A stretch of DNA of 9,348 nucleotides from JBCBXA01 sp039816825 (GTDB lineage Bacteria > Pseudomonadota > Alphaproteobacteria > Rhizobiales > Rhizobiaceae): the NCBI GenBank assembly GCA_039816825.1, contig JBCBXA010000106.1, positions 1-9,348 on the forward strand, in the 5' to 3' direction. The first letter of the stretch is position 1, and every line of letters starts with the position of its first letter. The position numbers and the translations under genes were made by a program. This document shows, in pieces, positions 1 to 7,090 of this stretch. Under the pieces are notes generated by a model. That model had not been told where the DNA came from and ran no database searches. It saw only the letters and a list, made by a program, of their open reading frames with translations.

Positions 1-142
1 GAGATCGCCTATGCGGTGGGCAAGGACCCCTTGGATGTCCGCAAAGCGAATTTTTACGGCACCAGTGATCGCAACATAACGCCCTACCACCAGACGATCA
101 CCGACAACATTATTGGCCGTGTCGTCGACCAGCTTGAAATGG
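1..142 (+). pseudogene. xdhB: XdhB internal fragment on the plus strand (left arm and loop of fold-back)
   Basis: Read in frame 1, this stretch encodes an internal piece of the xanthine dehydrogenase molybdenum subunit. It begins at the residue equivalent to E379 of the minus-strand xdhB copy. Residues 379-403 are shared with that copy. The next 22 residues (ITPYHQTITDNIIGRVVDQL, then E and M) are the expected continuation of the family and are missing from the minus-strand copy. After about position 142-156 the plus frame runs into the reverse complement of the same gene and loses homology. It is open at the left edge, so any upstream part lies outside the window. It is not a functional gene as it stands. 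It is either a true inverted partial duplication or one side of an assembly or amplification chimera. The reading as XdhB is secure; the biological reality of the arrangement is not. Confidence 0.8.
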
Positions 143-217
143 ATTGCGATTACTGGTGCCGTAAAAATTCGCTTTGCGGACATCCAAGGGGTCCTTGCCC
201 ACCGCATAGGCGATCTC
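1..217. repeat. Fold-back inverted repeat within xdhB
   Basis: Positions 1-75 and the reverse complement of 143-217 are the same sequence except at two positions: 67 (G against A) and 75 (C against T). The arms are separated by a 67-base unique spacer (76-142). The left arm reaches the window edge, so the palindrome may continue beyond it. Both arms encode the same xdhB segment in opposite directions, so this is not a terminator or an operator. Both mismatches fall at the inner end of the arms, next to the junction, and the outer 66 bases are identical. This is the form left by a strand switch in which a 3' end folds back and copies its complement. Confidence 0.88.
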
Positions 218-1351
218 TTCAACCATGCGCTCGGCAACGATCAGGCCTTGGGGGCCGCCGAAACCGCGGAAGGCCGTGTTCGACACCGTATGTGTACGCC
301 GAGGTTCAGATCGCAGCTCGACGGCGGGGTAGTGATAGCAATTGTCGGCATGGAACAGGGCGCGGTCTGTAACCGGTCCAGACAAGTCCGCCGAAAAACC
401 GCACCGCGCTGCAATTGTGGCGTCCACCGCCTGGATCAGGCCTTCCTCATCGAAAGCGACGGAATAGTCAGCAACAAAGTCATGGCGCTTACCGGTGGCG
501 ATCATGTCGTCGTCCCTGTCCGGCCGTATCTTGACCGGTCTCTTCAAACGGTCAGCGGCGATCGCTGCGACCACGGCGAACAGGTTGGACTGCGTTTCTT
601 TGCCTCCAAAAGCTCCACCCATGCGACGCACCTCAACGCGGACGTCTCCCATGACGCGGCCCAGGCAGTGAGCCACCATGTGCTGCACTTCTGTGGGGTG
701 CTGCGTCGATGAGTGGATAAGCAGGTCGCCATCCTCTCCGGGGACGGCGTAGGCGATATGACCCTCAAGGTAGAAGTGGTCTTGCCCCCCGATCACCATG
801 CGCCCGCCAATCTTCTGATCGGCGGCCTGAAGGGTGGCCGCTGGCTCGCCCCGCTTGAGCCGCATCGCCGGCCAGACCAAATCCATACTGGCTTCGCGTG
901 CAGCTTCGACCGTGAGGTGATGCGGCAACGGATCATACTTCACTTCGGCCAGATCGGCTGCGAGCCGCGCCTGAGCGCGTGTTTCGGCAATCACGGCGAA
1001 AATGGGCTGCCCGTGAAACATGATGTCGTGCTCCGCAAACACCGGATCATCACCAGTACCAGTAGGGCTCACATCATTATGGTCGCCCAGATCAGCTGCG
1101 GTCAAAACCGCCACAACACCAGACGCCGCGTGCACGGCCTCCAGATCAAGGCTTGAAATCCGGCCATGGGCAATGGTCGAGAGACCGAGATAGGCATGGG
1201 CTGTGCCTGCAACCTCCGGCAGATCATCAAGGTAACGTGCGCTGCCCGCCACATGCAGGTGCGCGCTTTCGTGGGCTGAGGATTTGCAGGGTGCCTCGAG
1301 CTTTCTGTTGTCGCTCTCGGCCAGCCGCGCCATATCGGGATGCTGGTTCAT
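110..1351 (-). CDS. xdhB: Xanthine dehydrogenase molybdenum-binding subunit, truncated at the fold-back
   Basis: This is the large subunit of xanthine dehydrogenase, which holds the molybdopterin cofactor and hydroxylates hypoxanthine and xanthine to urate in the cytoplasm. Substrate-site residues can be placed by their spacing relative to the bovine enzyme: Q217 in STQHP (bovine Q767), E252 in GGAFGGKE (E802), R330 in DRALFH (R880) and F364 in FRGFGG (F914). The purine-binding E and R pair argues for a true xanthine dehydrogenase rather than an aldehyde oxidase. The start ATG at 1351 overlaps the xdhA stop as ATGA and has GGAGGC six bases upstream. An upstream in-frame start at 1390 would lie deep inside xdhA and is less likely. 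Authentic sequence ends at residue 403 (base 143). The last ten residues (PFQAGRRHGQ) are read from the inverted copy. Family members are about 770-780 residues, so roughly half is missing, including the equivalent of the catalytic glutamate E1261. Confidence 0.93.
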   Translation of the reverse strand: MNQHPDMARLAESDNRKLEAPCKSSAHESAHLHVAGSARYLDDLPEVAGTAHAYLGLSTIAHGRISSLDLEAVHAASGVVAVLTAADLGDHNDVSPTGTGDDPVFAEHDIMFHGQPIFAVIAETRAQARLAADLAEVKYDPLPHHLTVEAAREASMDLVWPAMRLKRGEPAATLQAADQKIGGRMVIGGQDHFYLEGHIAYAVPGEDGDLLIHSSTQHPTEVQHMVAHCLGRVMGDVRVEVRRMGGAFGGKETQSNLFAVVAAIAADRLKRPVKIRPDRDDDMIATGKRHDFVADYSVAFDEEGLIQAVDATIAARCGFSADLSGPVTDRALFHADNCYHYPAVELRSEPRRTHTVSNTAFRGFGGPQGLIVAERMVEEIAYAVGKDPLDVRKANFYGTSNRNPFQAGRRHGQ

Positions 1352-2838
1352 TCCGCAGCCTCCAGAGTGGCGAGACCTGGCAGTCGGCACGGTGCGACAG
1401 CCTCCGCGCCATGCTCAAGCCAGAAGCGGTAGAGCAGATTCTGAGCGGTCTTCATGCGATAGGCTGCAGTGGCGCGCACATCGGTCAGCGGCTGAAAATC
1501 CTTTGGCATGACCTCCATCGCGGCGCGGACCGTGTCTTCACTCCAGCCGCCCTCCAAAAGCACGCGCTCTGCATGGCGCGCTCGAGCCGGCGTTCCGGCC
1601 ATGCCACCATAGGCAAGCCTGGCTGTTTTTACGGCATTGCCGTCAAGCTCAATGTGGAACGCACCACAAACGGCCGAGATGTCCTCATCCCTGCGCTTCG
1701 AGATCTTGTAGCAGGCATTGATGCTGTCGGGTGTCGGCAGGTAGATTTCGATGGCCTCAACAAACTCCCCTGCCTGCCGATCCTGTTTGCCATACTCGAT
1801 AAAGAAATCCTCCAGAGGGACCTGCCGTGACCCTTCGGCGCTGCGAAGAATGACGTACCCGCCAAGAGCGATGAAGCCCGGCGGCGTGTCTCCAATGGGT
1901 GAGCCATTGGCTATGTTGCCCCCAATCGTGCCCATGTTGCGAACTTGATCGCCACCGATGCGCCACCATAGCTCGGAAAGATGCGGCATATGCTCGTCAA
2001 TCACCGGCAGCATGTCGGTGTAGGTTACCCGAGCGCCAATACGCAGACGGCCATTGCGAACCGCGATGGTTTCCAGAGCCTCCACACCGTGCAGGAAGAT
2101 CGCAGGCGCGATCGGCCGCTTGTGCTTTGTGACCCAAAGCCCAACATCGGTAGAGCCGGAAACAATCGTGGCCTCTGGTGCGGCGTGCAGATGTCGGCAG
2201 AGGCTGTCCACATCGGCCGGCACAACAAAAGGTTCGCTGCCAGAACCCACCAGGTCCCTCTTGTCCTGCGACCATGTCTTCAGTTGAGCCTCCACCGCAG
2301 CACGCTCAGCTGCCAGCAGATCCATTCTCGGATCGTGGCGCACGGCCATGGCAGCCCGGACAATCGGCGCGTAGCCGGTGCAGCGGCATAAATTTCCCTG
2401 AAGCGCGCGCTCAACATCCTGCGTTGAGTAGTCGGTGGTTCGCATCCAGAGCGCCAGCAAACTCATGACGATGCCGGGCGTGCAGAATCCACACTGGGAC
2501 CCGTGGTGTTCCACCATGGCTTGCTGAACCGGGTGCAACTGTCCCCCGGCAGACAAATGCTCCACTGTCATGACATGACAGCCATCAAGGCTCGGCAGAA
2601 AACGGATGCAGGCGTTCACACCCTCATAGCTGAGGATGCCTTGCTTCAGCCGCCCAACCAACACGGTGCAGGCGCCACAATCACCCTCGGCGCATCCTTC
2701 CTTTGTGCCCACAAGGCGCCTGTTCAGACGCAGCCAATCAAGAAGAGTGGTCGTGGCGTTGGCATCAGGGACCTCAACAGCCTGACCGTTGAGCCGAAAG
2801 CGGATGGATGAGCGTGCGCCGATGTTTTGAAACTGCAT
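1348..2838 (-). CDS. xdhA: Xanthine dehydrogenase small subunit (2Fe-2S and FAD domains)
   Basis: This 496-residue subunit carries electrons from the molybdenum centre in XdhB to FAD and NAD. Residues 11-95 form a plant-type ferredoxin domain with cluster cysteines C49, C54, C57 and C77 (CAEGDCGAC). Residues 100-165 form the second [2Fe-2S] domain with C116 and C119 (QCGFC) and C151 and C153 (CRCTGY). From about residue 200 comes the FAD-binding domain, with IVSGSTDVG at 225-233 and TIGGNIANGSPIGD at 304-317. A CO-dehydrogenase-flavoprotein-type C-terminal domain starts at about residue 375. The length is normal for bacterial XdhA. The chosen ATG at 2838 has GGGAAGA seven bases upstream and begins just before the ferredoxin fold. 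A longer open frame to 3012 would run into ccmA on the other strand. Its stop overlaps the xdhB start by four bases, which implies translational coupling. The gene diverges from ccmA. Confidence 0.96.
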   Translation of the reverse strand: MQFQNIGARSSIRFRLNGQAVEVPDANATTTLLDWLRLNRRLVGTKEGCAEGDCGACTVLVGRLKQGILSYEGVNACIRFLPSLDGCHVMTVEHLSAGGQLHPVQQAMVEHHGSQCGFCTPGIVMSLLALWMRTTDYSTQDVERALQGNLCRCTGYAPIVRAAMAVRHDPRMDLLAAERAAVEAQLKTWSQDKRDLVGSGSEPFVVPADVDSLCRHLHAAPEATIVSGSTDVGLWVTKHKRPIAPAIFLHGVEALETIAVRNGRLRIGARVTYTDMLPVIDEHMPHLSELWWRIGGDQVRNMGTIGGNIANGSPIGDTPPGFIALGGYVILRSAEGSRQVPLEDFFIEYGKQDRQAGEFVEAIEIYLPTPDSINACYKISKRRDEDISAVCGAFHIELDGNAVKTARLAYGGMAGTPARARHAERVLLEGGWSEDTVRAAMEVMPKDFQPLTDVRATAAYRMKTAQNLLYRFWLEHGAEAVAPCRLPGLATLEAAE

Positions 2839-2959
2839 AATGGAATCTTCCCAATAACGGCGACCATGTCGAGGGTTTTCTTGCCGCAATTTATGGCAGC
2901 AGCAGGAGGCACTGGCCCACCGCATTGTCATCGTGCCATGCTTCGGCCAAAAGCCTGTC
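2839..2959. promoter_or_regulatory. Divergent intergenic region between xdhA and ccmA
   Basis: These 121 bases separate two divergent operons and must hold both promoters unless one lies inside a neighbouring gene. I found no clear -35/-10 pair on either strand. A strong AGGAGG at 2904-2909 on the plus strand is followed by GTG at 2933, in frame with ccmA but 23 bases away, and by ATG at 2938 in another frame. Neither is well placed for it. The xdhA Shine-Dalgarno (GGGAAGA on the minus strand) is at 2846-2852. The region is assigned by position only. Confidence 0.4.
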
Positions 2960-3637
2960 ATGAACATGACGAGCCATGCCGGTCTTGAACTGCGCGCCGA
3001 AGGTCTTTCCAAGAGCCTTGGCAGCAGTCATCTGTTTGAAGGTGTGACGTTCACCGTGAAAGCTGGTGGACTATTGGTGGTCAGAGGGACCAATGGGAGC
3101 GGCAAGACGACTTTGCTGCGCATGATCGCCGGTCTGCTGGATGCTGATGAAGGCGTGGTTCAGTTCAATCAAGCTGAGAGCAGCCTGAAAGCAATCGATC
3201 TTGATGCAGCTATTCATTATTTTGGGCACCACAACGCACTCAAAACCGACCAGAGTGTGAGAGCCAACCTCGTTTTCTGGCGCGACTTCCTCGGTGGCAC
3301 TGGCGATCTAAACGAAGCTGCGACACGGCTTGATATCGCACACCTTCTGGATTTGCCGGTGGCAGCGCTTTCGGCGGGTCAGAAGCGGCGCGCCGGATTC
3401 ACGCGACTGCTGCTGGCTCACAGGCCGGTCTGGCTCCTTGATGAACCCACCAGCGCCCTCGACCAGACGTCCACCGGAATCATGGAGGGGTTGGTAAGCC
3501 AGCATTTGCAAGCTGGTGGCTTGGCTGTGGCAGCCACGCACCTGCCCTTCCTTGACGACCAGGCAACGACGCTGGAACTTTCCAGTTTTTCAGCCGGATC
3601 ACCCGATAGCGATCCGTCGGCTGGAGATGGGTGGTGA
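2960..3637 (+). CDS. ccmA: Heme export ABC transporter ATP-binding protein CcmA
   Basis: This is the ATPase of the CcmABCD complex, which works with CcmC and CcmD to release heme-loaded CcmE during cytochrome c maturation. It sits on the cytoplasmic face of the inner membrane. With the ATG at 2960 it has 225 residues. The Walker A motif is GTNGSGKTT (43-51), the Q-loop region is near 88-95, the ABC signature is LSAGQKRR (137-144), Walker B is VWLLDEP (157-163) and the switch histidine is in ATH (192-194). The GQKRR signature is typical of CcmA rather than other ABC ATPases. The start is uncertain: ATGs at 2960 and 2966 and a GTG at 2933 are all in frame, and none has a good Shine-Dalgarno. 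I prefer 2960 or 2966 because the family begins just before the first beta strand. The tail after residue 207 is a Ser/Asp/Gly-rich extension. The end overlaps ccmB. Confidence 0.94.
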   Translation: MNMTSHAGLELRAEGLSKSLGSSHLFEGVTFTVKAGGLLVVRGTNGSGKTTLLRMIAGLLDADEGVVQFNQAESSLKAIDLDAAIHYFGHHNALKTDQSVRANLVFWRDFLGGTGDLNEAATRLDIAHLLDLPVAALSAGQKRRAGFTRLLLAHRPVWLLDEPTSALDQTSTGIMEGLVSQHLQAGGLAVAATHLPFLDDQATTLELSSFSAGSPDSDPSAGDGW

Positions 3638-4296
3638 AACTCTGGATCCTGGTTCGACGTGAGTTGGCTTTGGCCTTTGGCCGGAGCGCCAATGTGGCGC
3701 TGCCGCTCGTGTTCTTCCTGTCACTGGTGATCCTCTTTCCGTTTGGCATTGGCCCCGATCCGCAAACACTGAGCCTTGTTGGGCCAGCTGTGCTCTGGGC
3801 AGGACCGCTGCTGGGCACACTCCTGGCGCTGGACTCGACTTTTCAGCCGGACGTTGAAGATGGAACGCTTGAGGTTCTGATGACGGGCTCGACGCCCTTG
3901 GAAGTGGTGGTCCTGGGCAAGGCACTTGCGGTTTGGGTGGGCACCGCCTTGCCCCTGGTGATCGTGGCACCGATTTTTGGGATGATGCTGAGCATGGAAA
4001 CAACTGCGCTGACAGGAACGTTTCTTTCGCTTCTGGCGGGTACGCCGGCGCTGGCTCTGTTCGGCACAATCGGAGCAGCGGTGACAGCTCCGCTGCGGCG
4101 CTCCGGGATGCTGTTGTCAGTGATCATTCTTCCCCTTCTGGTGCCTACGCTTATTTTCGGTGTTGGTGCCGCCGCAGGTTATGGAGATGCGGCCCTACCC
4201 TTCCGCGCTCCGTTCCTGCTGCTCTGCGCTTTGTCGCTCTTCGCAGCTGTTCTGGCACCGATTGCCGGAGCCGCTGCCATCCGGGCGTTGCGTTAG
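3634..4296 (+). CDS. ccmB: Heme exporter permease CcmB
   Basis: This is the integral membrane subunit paired with CcmA in the cytochrome c maturation ABC complex. It is 220 residues, the usual size. Hydrophobic segments appear at about 21-39, 46-66, 98-120, 128-150, 158-180 and 192-216, giving six membrane spans. Family landmarks are FPFGIGPD (35-42), the cytoplasmic-loop DGTLE (76-80) and LPLLVPTLIFG (166-176). I chose the GTG at 3634, which gives a four-base GTGA overlap with the ccmA stop, has GGAGAT at 3623-3628 five bases upstream and matches the normal N-terminus (M-K-L-W). The GTG one codon earlier is too close to that site. The overlap implies coupled translation with ccmA. Confidence 0.93.
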   Translation: MKLWILVRRELALAFGRSANVALPLVFFLSLVILFPFGIGPDPQTLSLVGPAVLWAGPLLGTLLALDSTFQPDVEDGTLEVLMTGSTPLEVVVLGKALAVWVGTALPLVIVAPIFGMMLSMETTALTGTFLSLLAGTPALALFGTIGAAVTAPLRRSGMLLSVIILPLLVPTLIFGVGAAAGYGDAALPFRAPFLLLCALSLFAAVLAPIAGAAAIRALR

Positions 4297-4403
4297 ACGC
4301 GTCACTCAACGGTATGGAGCGACATCACGTCCGCATGATCAACCTCTTGGAGGCCGGGTTTATATGGACCATCTTGGGTGGGGCTGATAGCTGACGGAGC
4401 GAC
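4297..4403 (+). other. ccmB-ccmC gap with a duplicated start-region decamer
   Basis: The rest of this operon is overlapped or nearly so, but 107 bases separate ccmB from ccmC. The decamer GGAGCGACAT occurs at 4316-4325 and again at 4396-4405, where it supplies the ccmC Shine-Dalgarno and the first two bases of the start codon. A 26-codon open frame at 4314-4394 (ATG to TGA) lies between, without a ribosome site, and matches no family I recognise. I saw no convincing terminator or promoter, so ccmC is probably still co-transcribed with ccmAB. Confidence 0.4.
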
Positions 4404-5177
4404 ATGAGCAACTGGTTTCAAAATCTGGCCAATCCGACGCGCTTCATGGCGCTGTCCGACAAGCTGCTGCCAACATTTGCCTTGCTTGGCTCGGCGCTTC
4501 TGGCCGTGGGTCTTTATCAGAGCTTCTTTGTGGCCCCCGCGGACTATCAGCAGGGAGAGACGGTGCGGATCATGTTTATCCACGTGCCCGCCGCCTGGAT
4601 CGCCATGTTCTGCTATGCGCTCATGACCGCCTCAGCCATCGGCACTCTGGTGTGGCGTCATCCCATGGCCGACGTTTCGGCCCGGGCAGCTGCACCCATC
4701 GGCGCTGTATTCACAGCTCTCGCACTGATCACCGGCTCGTTGTGGGGCAAGCCGATGTGGGGAACATGGTGGGTTTGGGATGCGAGGCTGACCTCGGTGC
4801 TCGTGTTGCTGATTATCTATCTGGGCCTGATCGCCCTGTGGCGGGCGTTCGATGACCCGGCTCGATCAGCCCGGCCTGCGGCCATCGTCATTCTGGTGGG
4901 GTCCATCAATCTGCCGATCATCAAATTTTCCGTGGACTGGTGGAACACGCTGCACCAGCCGGCCAGTGTATTCCGCATGGATGGTCCGACGATCCATCCG
5001 GACCTGCTTTGGCCCTTAATGATCATGGCCTTAGCGATCACATTCATCTTTCTGAGTCTCCACTTGCTCGCCATGCGCAATGAGGTTCTGGCGAGGCGTG
5101 TCAGGCGGCTGGAGCAAAGAGCAGCGGCACGTGGGCCAACCAGCCGCTCGCAAAACGACACCAGAGTGCACGCCTGA
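4404..5177 (+). CDS. ccmC: Heme-handling protein CcmC
   Basis: This inner-membrane protein presents heme to the chaperone CcmE and belongs to the heme handling protein family with CcmF. It has 257 residues. The tryptophan-rich periplasmic motif WGTWWVWDARLTS is at 119-131. The heme-ligand histidines are H60 (FIHVPAAW) and H184 (WWNTLHQP), the same numbers as in E. coli CcmC. About six membrane segments are visible near 20-42, 53-75, 96-113, 127-147, 160-177 and 203-223. The C-terminal 30 residues are a basic, Arg-rich cytoplasmic tail. The start at 4404 has CGGAG at 4395-4399 four bases upstream. The stop overlaps the ccmD start as TGATG, indicating coupled translation. Confidence 0.97.
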   Translation: MSNWFQNLANPTRFMALSDKLLPTFALLGSALLAVGLYQSFFVAPADYQQGETVRIMFIHVPAAWIAMFCYALMTASAIGTLVWRHPMADVSARAAAPIGAVFTALALITGSLWGKPMWGTWWVWDARLTSVLVLLIIYLGLIALWRAFDDPARSARPAAIVILVGSINLPIIKFSVDWWNTLHQPASVFRMDGPTIHPDLLWPLMIMALAITFIFLSLHLLAMRNEVLARRVRRLEQRAAARGPTSRSQNDTRVHA

Positions 5178-5326
5178 TGTTGGGGGAGTTCAGCAGTTTC
5201 ATCGTGTGGTCCTACGCGATCTTCTTTGCAGCGCTGGCACTGCTTGCGATCTGGCTCATTGTCCAAAACCGACTGGTTAAGCGCAGACTGTCGAACCTGC
5301 AGCAAGATCAGCCTGACGGGCGATAG
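5177..5326 (+). CDS. ccmD: Heme exporter small membrane protein CcmD
   Basis: This 49-codon gene starts on the last base of the ccmC stop codon (TGATG) and ends three bases before ccmG. The product begins MLGEFSSFIVWSYAIF, has one hydrophobic span at about residues 9-30, and then a basic cytoplasmic segment (NRLVKRRLSNLQQ) and an acidic end. That matches CcmD in size, topology, the aromatic residues before the span and position between ccmC and ccmG. In E. coli CcmD stabilises the CcmABC-CcmE complex and is needed to release holo-CcmE. It has no clear ribosome site of its own, so translation probably depends on ccmC termination. It is identified by context and architecture rather than by strong sequence motifs. 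Confidence 0.9.
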   Translation: MLGEFSSFIVWSYAIFFAALALLAIWLIVQNRLVKRRLSNLQQDQPDGR

Positions 5327-5329
5327 GCC

Positions 5330-5893
5330 ATGTCTCGGAAGTTCATCATAGCCCTACCACTGGCCGTGTTCATGGCGCTTGTTGGCATCTTTGCGGTTCA
5401 ATTAATGCGGGGCGGCGCAAGCGACGAAATACCCTCGGCACTGATTGGTCAGCCGATACCGCCCCTCGAGCTTGAAGCCGTATCCGGACAGACATCAGAA
5501 GTCCTGTCGACAGGATTTCTTGAAACCCTACCCCCCGAAGTCGATGTCGTTGCCTTGAACGTGTTTGCAAGCTGGTGCGTGCCGTGCCGCGTCGAGCATC
5601 CGCAAATCGAAGCCATCGCCGCATTGGATAATGTGGTCGTCGTGGGTCTCAATTACAAAGACAAGCCGGAAGACGCTGTCGCCTTTCTAGCCGAACTGGG
5701 AAATCCGTATGCCGCCATAGGGGGAGACCCGGAAGGTCGTGTCGCTCTTGATTACGGCGTCTACGGTGTTCCGGAGACCTTCCTGATCGACCGGCAGGGG
5801 GTTGTGCGAGCACGCTACGCTTTCCCCATCCTTCCCAGCCATCTTATTGAGCAGGTGCAGCCCGCAATCCAGAGGATCGCGGGCGCTTCTTAG
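5330..5893 (+). CDS. ccmG: Thiol:disulfide interchange protein CcmG (DsbE family)
   Basis: This membrane-anchored periplasmic thioredoxin-like protein keeps apocytochrome c (or CcmH) cysteines reduced for heme ligation. It has 187 residues. An uncleaved N-terminal anchor runs over about 6-26, with basic residues before it (SRK). The thioredoxin fold follows, with the active site WCVPC at 82-86 (FASWCVPCRVEHP) and the cis-proline in GVPE (P148). The acidic insert and GVPETFLID are typical of CcmG/DsbE rather than thioredoxin. It follows ccmD after three bases and ends the operon. ccmE, ccmF and ccmH are not in this window and must lie elsewhere. Its stop is only three bases from the end of the convergent metK, so transcription from the two sides may overlap. 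Confidence 0.96.
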   Translation: MSRKFIIALPLAVFMALVGIFAVQLMRGGASDEIPSALIGQPIPPLELEAVSGQTSEVLSTGFLETLPPEVDVVALNVFASWCVPCRVEHPQIEAIAALDNVVVVGLNYKDKPEDAVAFLAELGNPYAAIGGDPEGRVALDYGVYGVPETFLIDRQGVVRARYAFPILPSHLIEQVQPAIQRIAGAS

Positions 5894-5896
5894 CTC

Positions 5897-7090
5897 TTAG
5901 AGAGCGGCCTTAAGGGCGTCGACCAGATCAGTCTTTTCCCAGCTGAAGCCGCCATCAGCATCCGGCTGCCGTCCGAAGTGGCCGTAGGCGGCCGTGCGGG
6001 CGTAGATTGGCTTGTTCAGGTCCAGATGCTTGCGAATACCAGTTGGAGTGAGATCCATCGCCTTTGCAACGGCTGCTTCCAGTTCCGCTTCGGACACTTG
6101 GCCCTGGCCGCCCATGTCGCAATAGATGGACAGTGGGCGTGCAACGCCGATCGCGTAGCTCAACTGAATGTTACACCAGTCCGCAATACCGGCAGCCACC
6201 ACGTTTTTGGCGAGGTAACGTGCGGCGTAGGCTGCAGAACGGTCCACCTTAGTGGAATCCTTGCCGGAAAACGCTCCGCCACCATGGGGTGCGTAGCCGC
6301 CATAGGTATCGACAATGATCTTGCGACCCGTCAGACCGGCATCACCGTCCGGGCCGCCGATAACGAACTTGCCGGTTGGGTTCACGTGCCAAGCTGTGTC
6401 GGCTGAGATCCAGCCCTCGGGCAGAACTTCGCGAATGTAAGGCTCGACCACAGCGCGCACATCGGCGCTTTCCATGCTCTCGTCTGTGTGTTGGGTCGAC
6501 AGCACGATGGAGGTCACGCCCACCGGTTTGCCGTTCTCATACTTGACCGTGACCTGGCTTTTGGCATCCGGACCAAGCTTGGGCTCGGTGCCGTTTTTGC
6601 GCACCTCAGCCAGTCGCCGCAGGATTTCGTGGCTGTAGTAGATGGGAGCAGGCATCAGCGCATCGGTGTCGCGACAGGCGTAACCAAACATGATGCCCTG
6701 GTCGCCAGCGCCCTCACCATCGGCATCAGATGCATCGTCGACACCTTGAGCAATATGCGCCGATTGAGCATGGAGCAGAACATCAACATCGGCATGCTTC
6801 CAGTGGAAGCCATCCTGCTCATATCCGATGTCCTTGATCGCGGCGCGCGCCAGCTCTTCAACTTTTTCGTGGGTTACGTTGTCCGAGCCGCGCACTTCGC
6901 CTGCGATGACGACCTTGTTGGTGGTGGTTAGCGTTTCCGCAGCGACACGCACCTGCCAGGGGTCGGCTCCTTCATCCAGCGCCGCGCCGAAATAGGCATC
7001 CACGATTTCATCGGAGATGCGATCGCACACCTTGTCGGGGTGACCCTCGGAAACAGATTCAGACGTAAACAGATATTCTTTGCGAGCCAT
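5897..7090 (-). CDS. metK: S-adenosylmethionine synthetase MetK
   Basis: This cytoplasmic enzyme makes S-adenosylmethionine from methionine and ATP. It has 397 residues, close to the usual bacterial length. Signature regions are GHPDK (16-20, ATP and methionine site), GAGDQGIMFGYA (127-138) and the glycine-rich phosphate loop GGGAFSGKDSTKVDRSAAY (270-288). The C-terminal AAYGHFGR and FSWEKTD segments are typical of alphaproteobacterial MetK. The start at 7090 (MARKEYLF) has AGGGGA on the minus strand at 7097-7102, six bases upstream. A TTG start at 7108 would swallow that site and is rejected. It lies 119 bases downstream of pyrC on the same strand and converges with ccmG. Its leader has unusual pairing potential, described separately. 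Confidence 0.98.
   Translation of the reverse strand: MARKEYLFTSESVSEGHPDKVCDRISDEIVDAYFGAALDEGADPWQVRVAAETLTTTNKVVIAGEVRGSDNVTHEKVEELARAAIKDIGYEQDGFHWKHADVDVLLHAQSAHIAQGVDDASDADGEGAGDQGIMFGYACRDTDALMPAPIYYSHEILRRLAEVRKNGTEPKLGPDAKSQVTVKYENGKPVGVTSIVLSTQHTDESMESADVRAVVEPYIREVLPEGWISADTAWHVNPTGKFVIGGPDGDAGLTGRKIIVDTYGGYAPHGGGAFSGKDSTKVDRSAAYAARYLAKNVVAAGIADWCNIQLSYAIGVARPLSIYCDMGGQGQVSEAELEAAVAKAMDLTPTGIRKHLDLNKPIYARTAAYGHFGRQPDADGGFSWEKTDLVDALKAAL

Noticed and set aside
1..217. Inverted repeat as an insertion-sequence end, attachment site or toxin-related palindrome
   Set aside because: Both arms and the spacer read as ordinary XdhB coding sequence, and there is no transposase, integrase or target-site duplication.
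113..712. Plus-strand open frame of 199 codons opposite xdhB
   Set aside because: It is a shadow of xdhB, whose minus-strand product shows the full set of molybdenum-hydroxylase motifs. The plus frame shows no family features.
1153..1830. Long plus-strand open frame opposite xdhA and xdhB
   Set aside because: It spans two well-supported minus-strand genes, and its translation is Arg/Cys/Pro-rich antisense-type sequence without domains.
2910..2935. Sigma-54-like TGGCAC element on the minus strand upstream of xdhA
   Set aside because: The GC element is two bases too far from GG and the -12 box reads CAAT rather than TTGC, so it does not fit the consensus.
5893..5905. GCTCT-TAG-AGAGC hairpin between the convergent ends of ccmG and metK, as a shared terminator
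   Set aside because: The stem is only five base pairs with a three-base loop, it overlaps the metK end, and there is no T run on either side.
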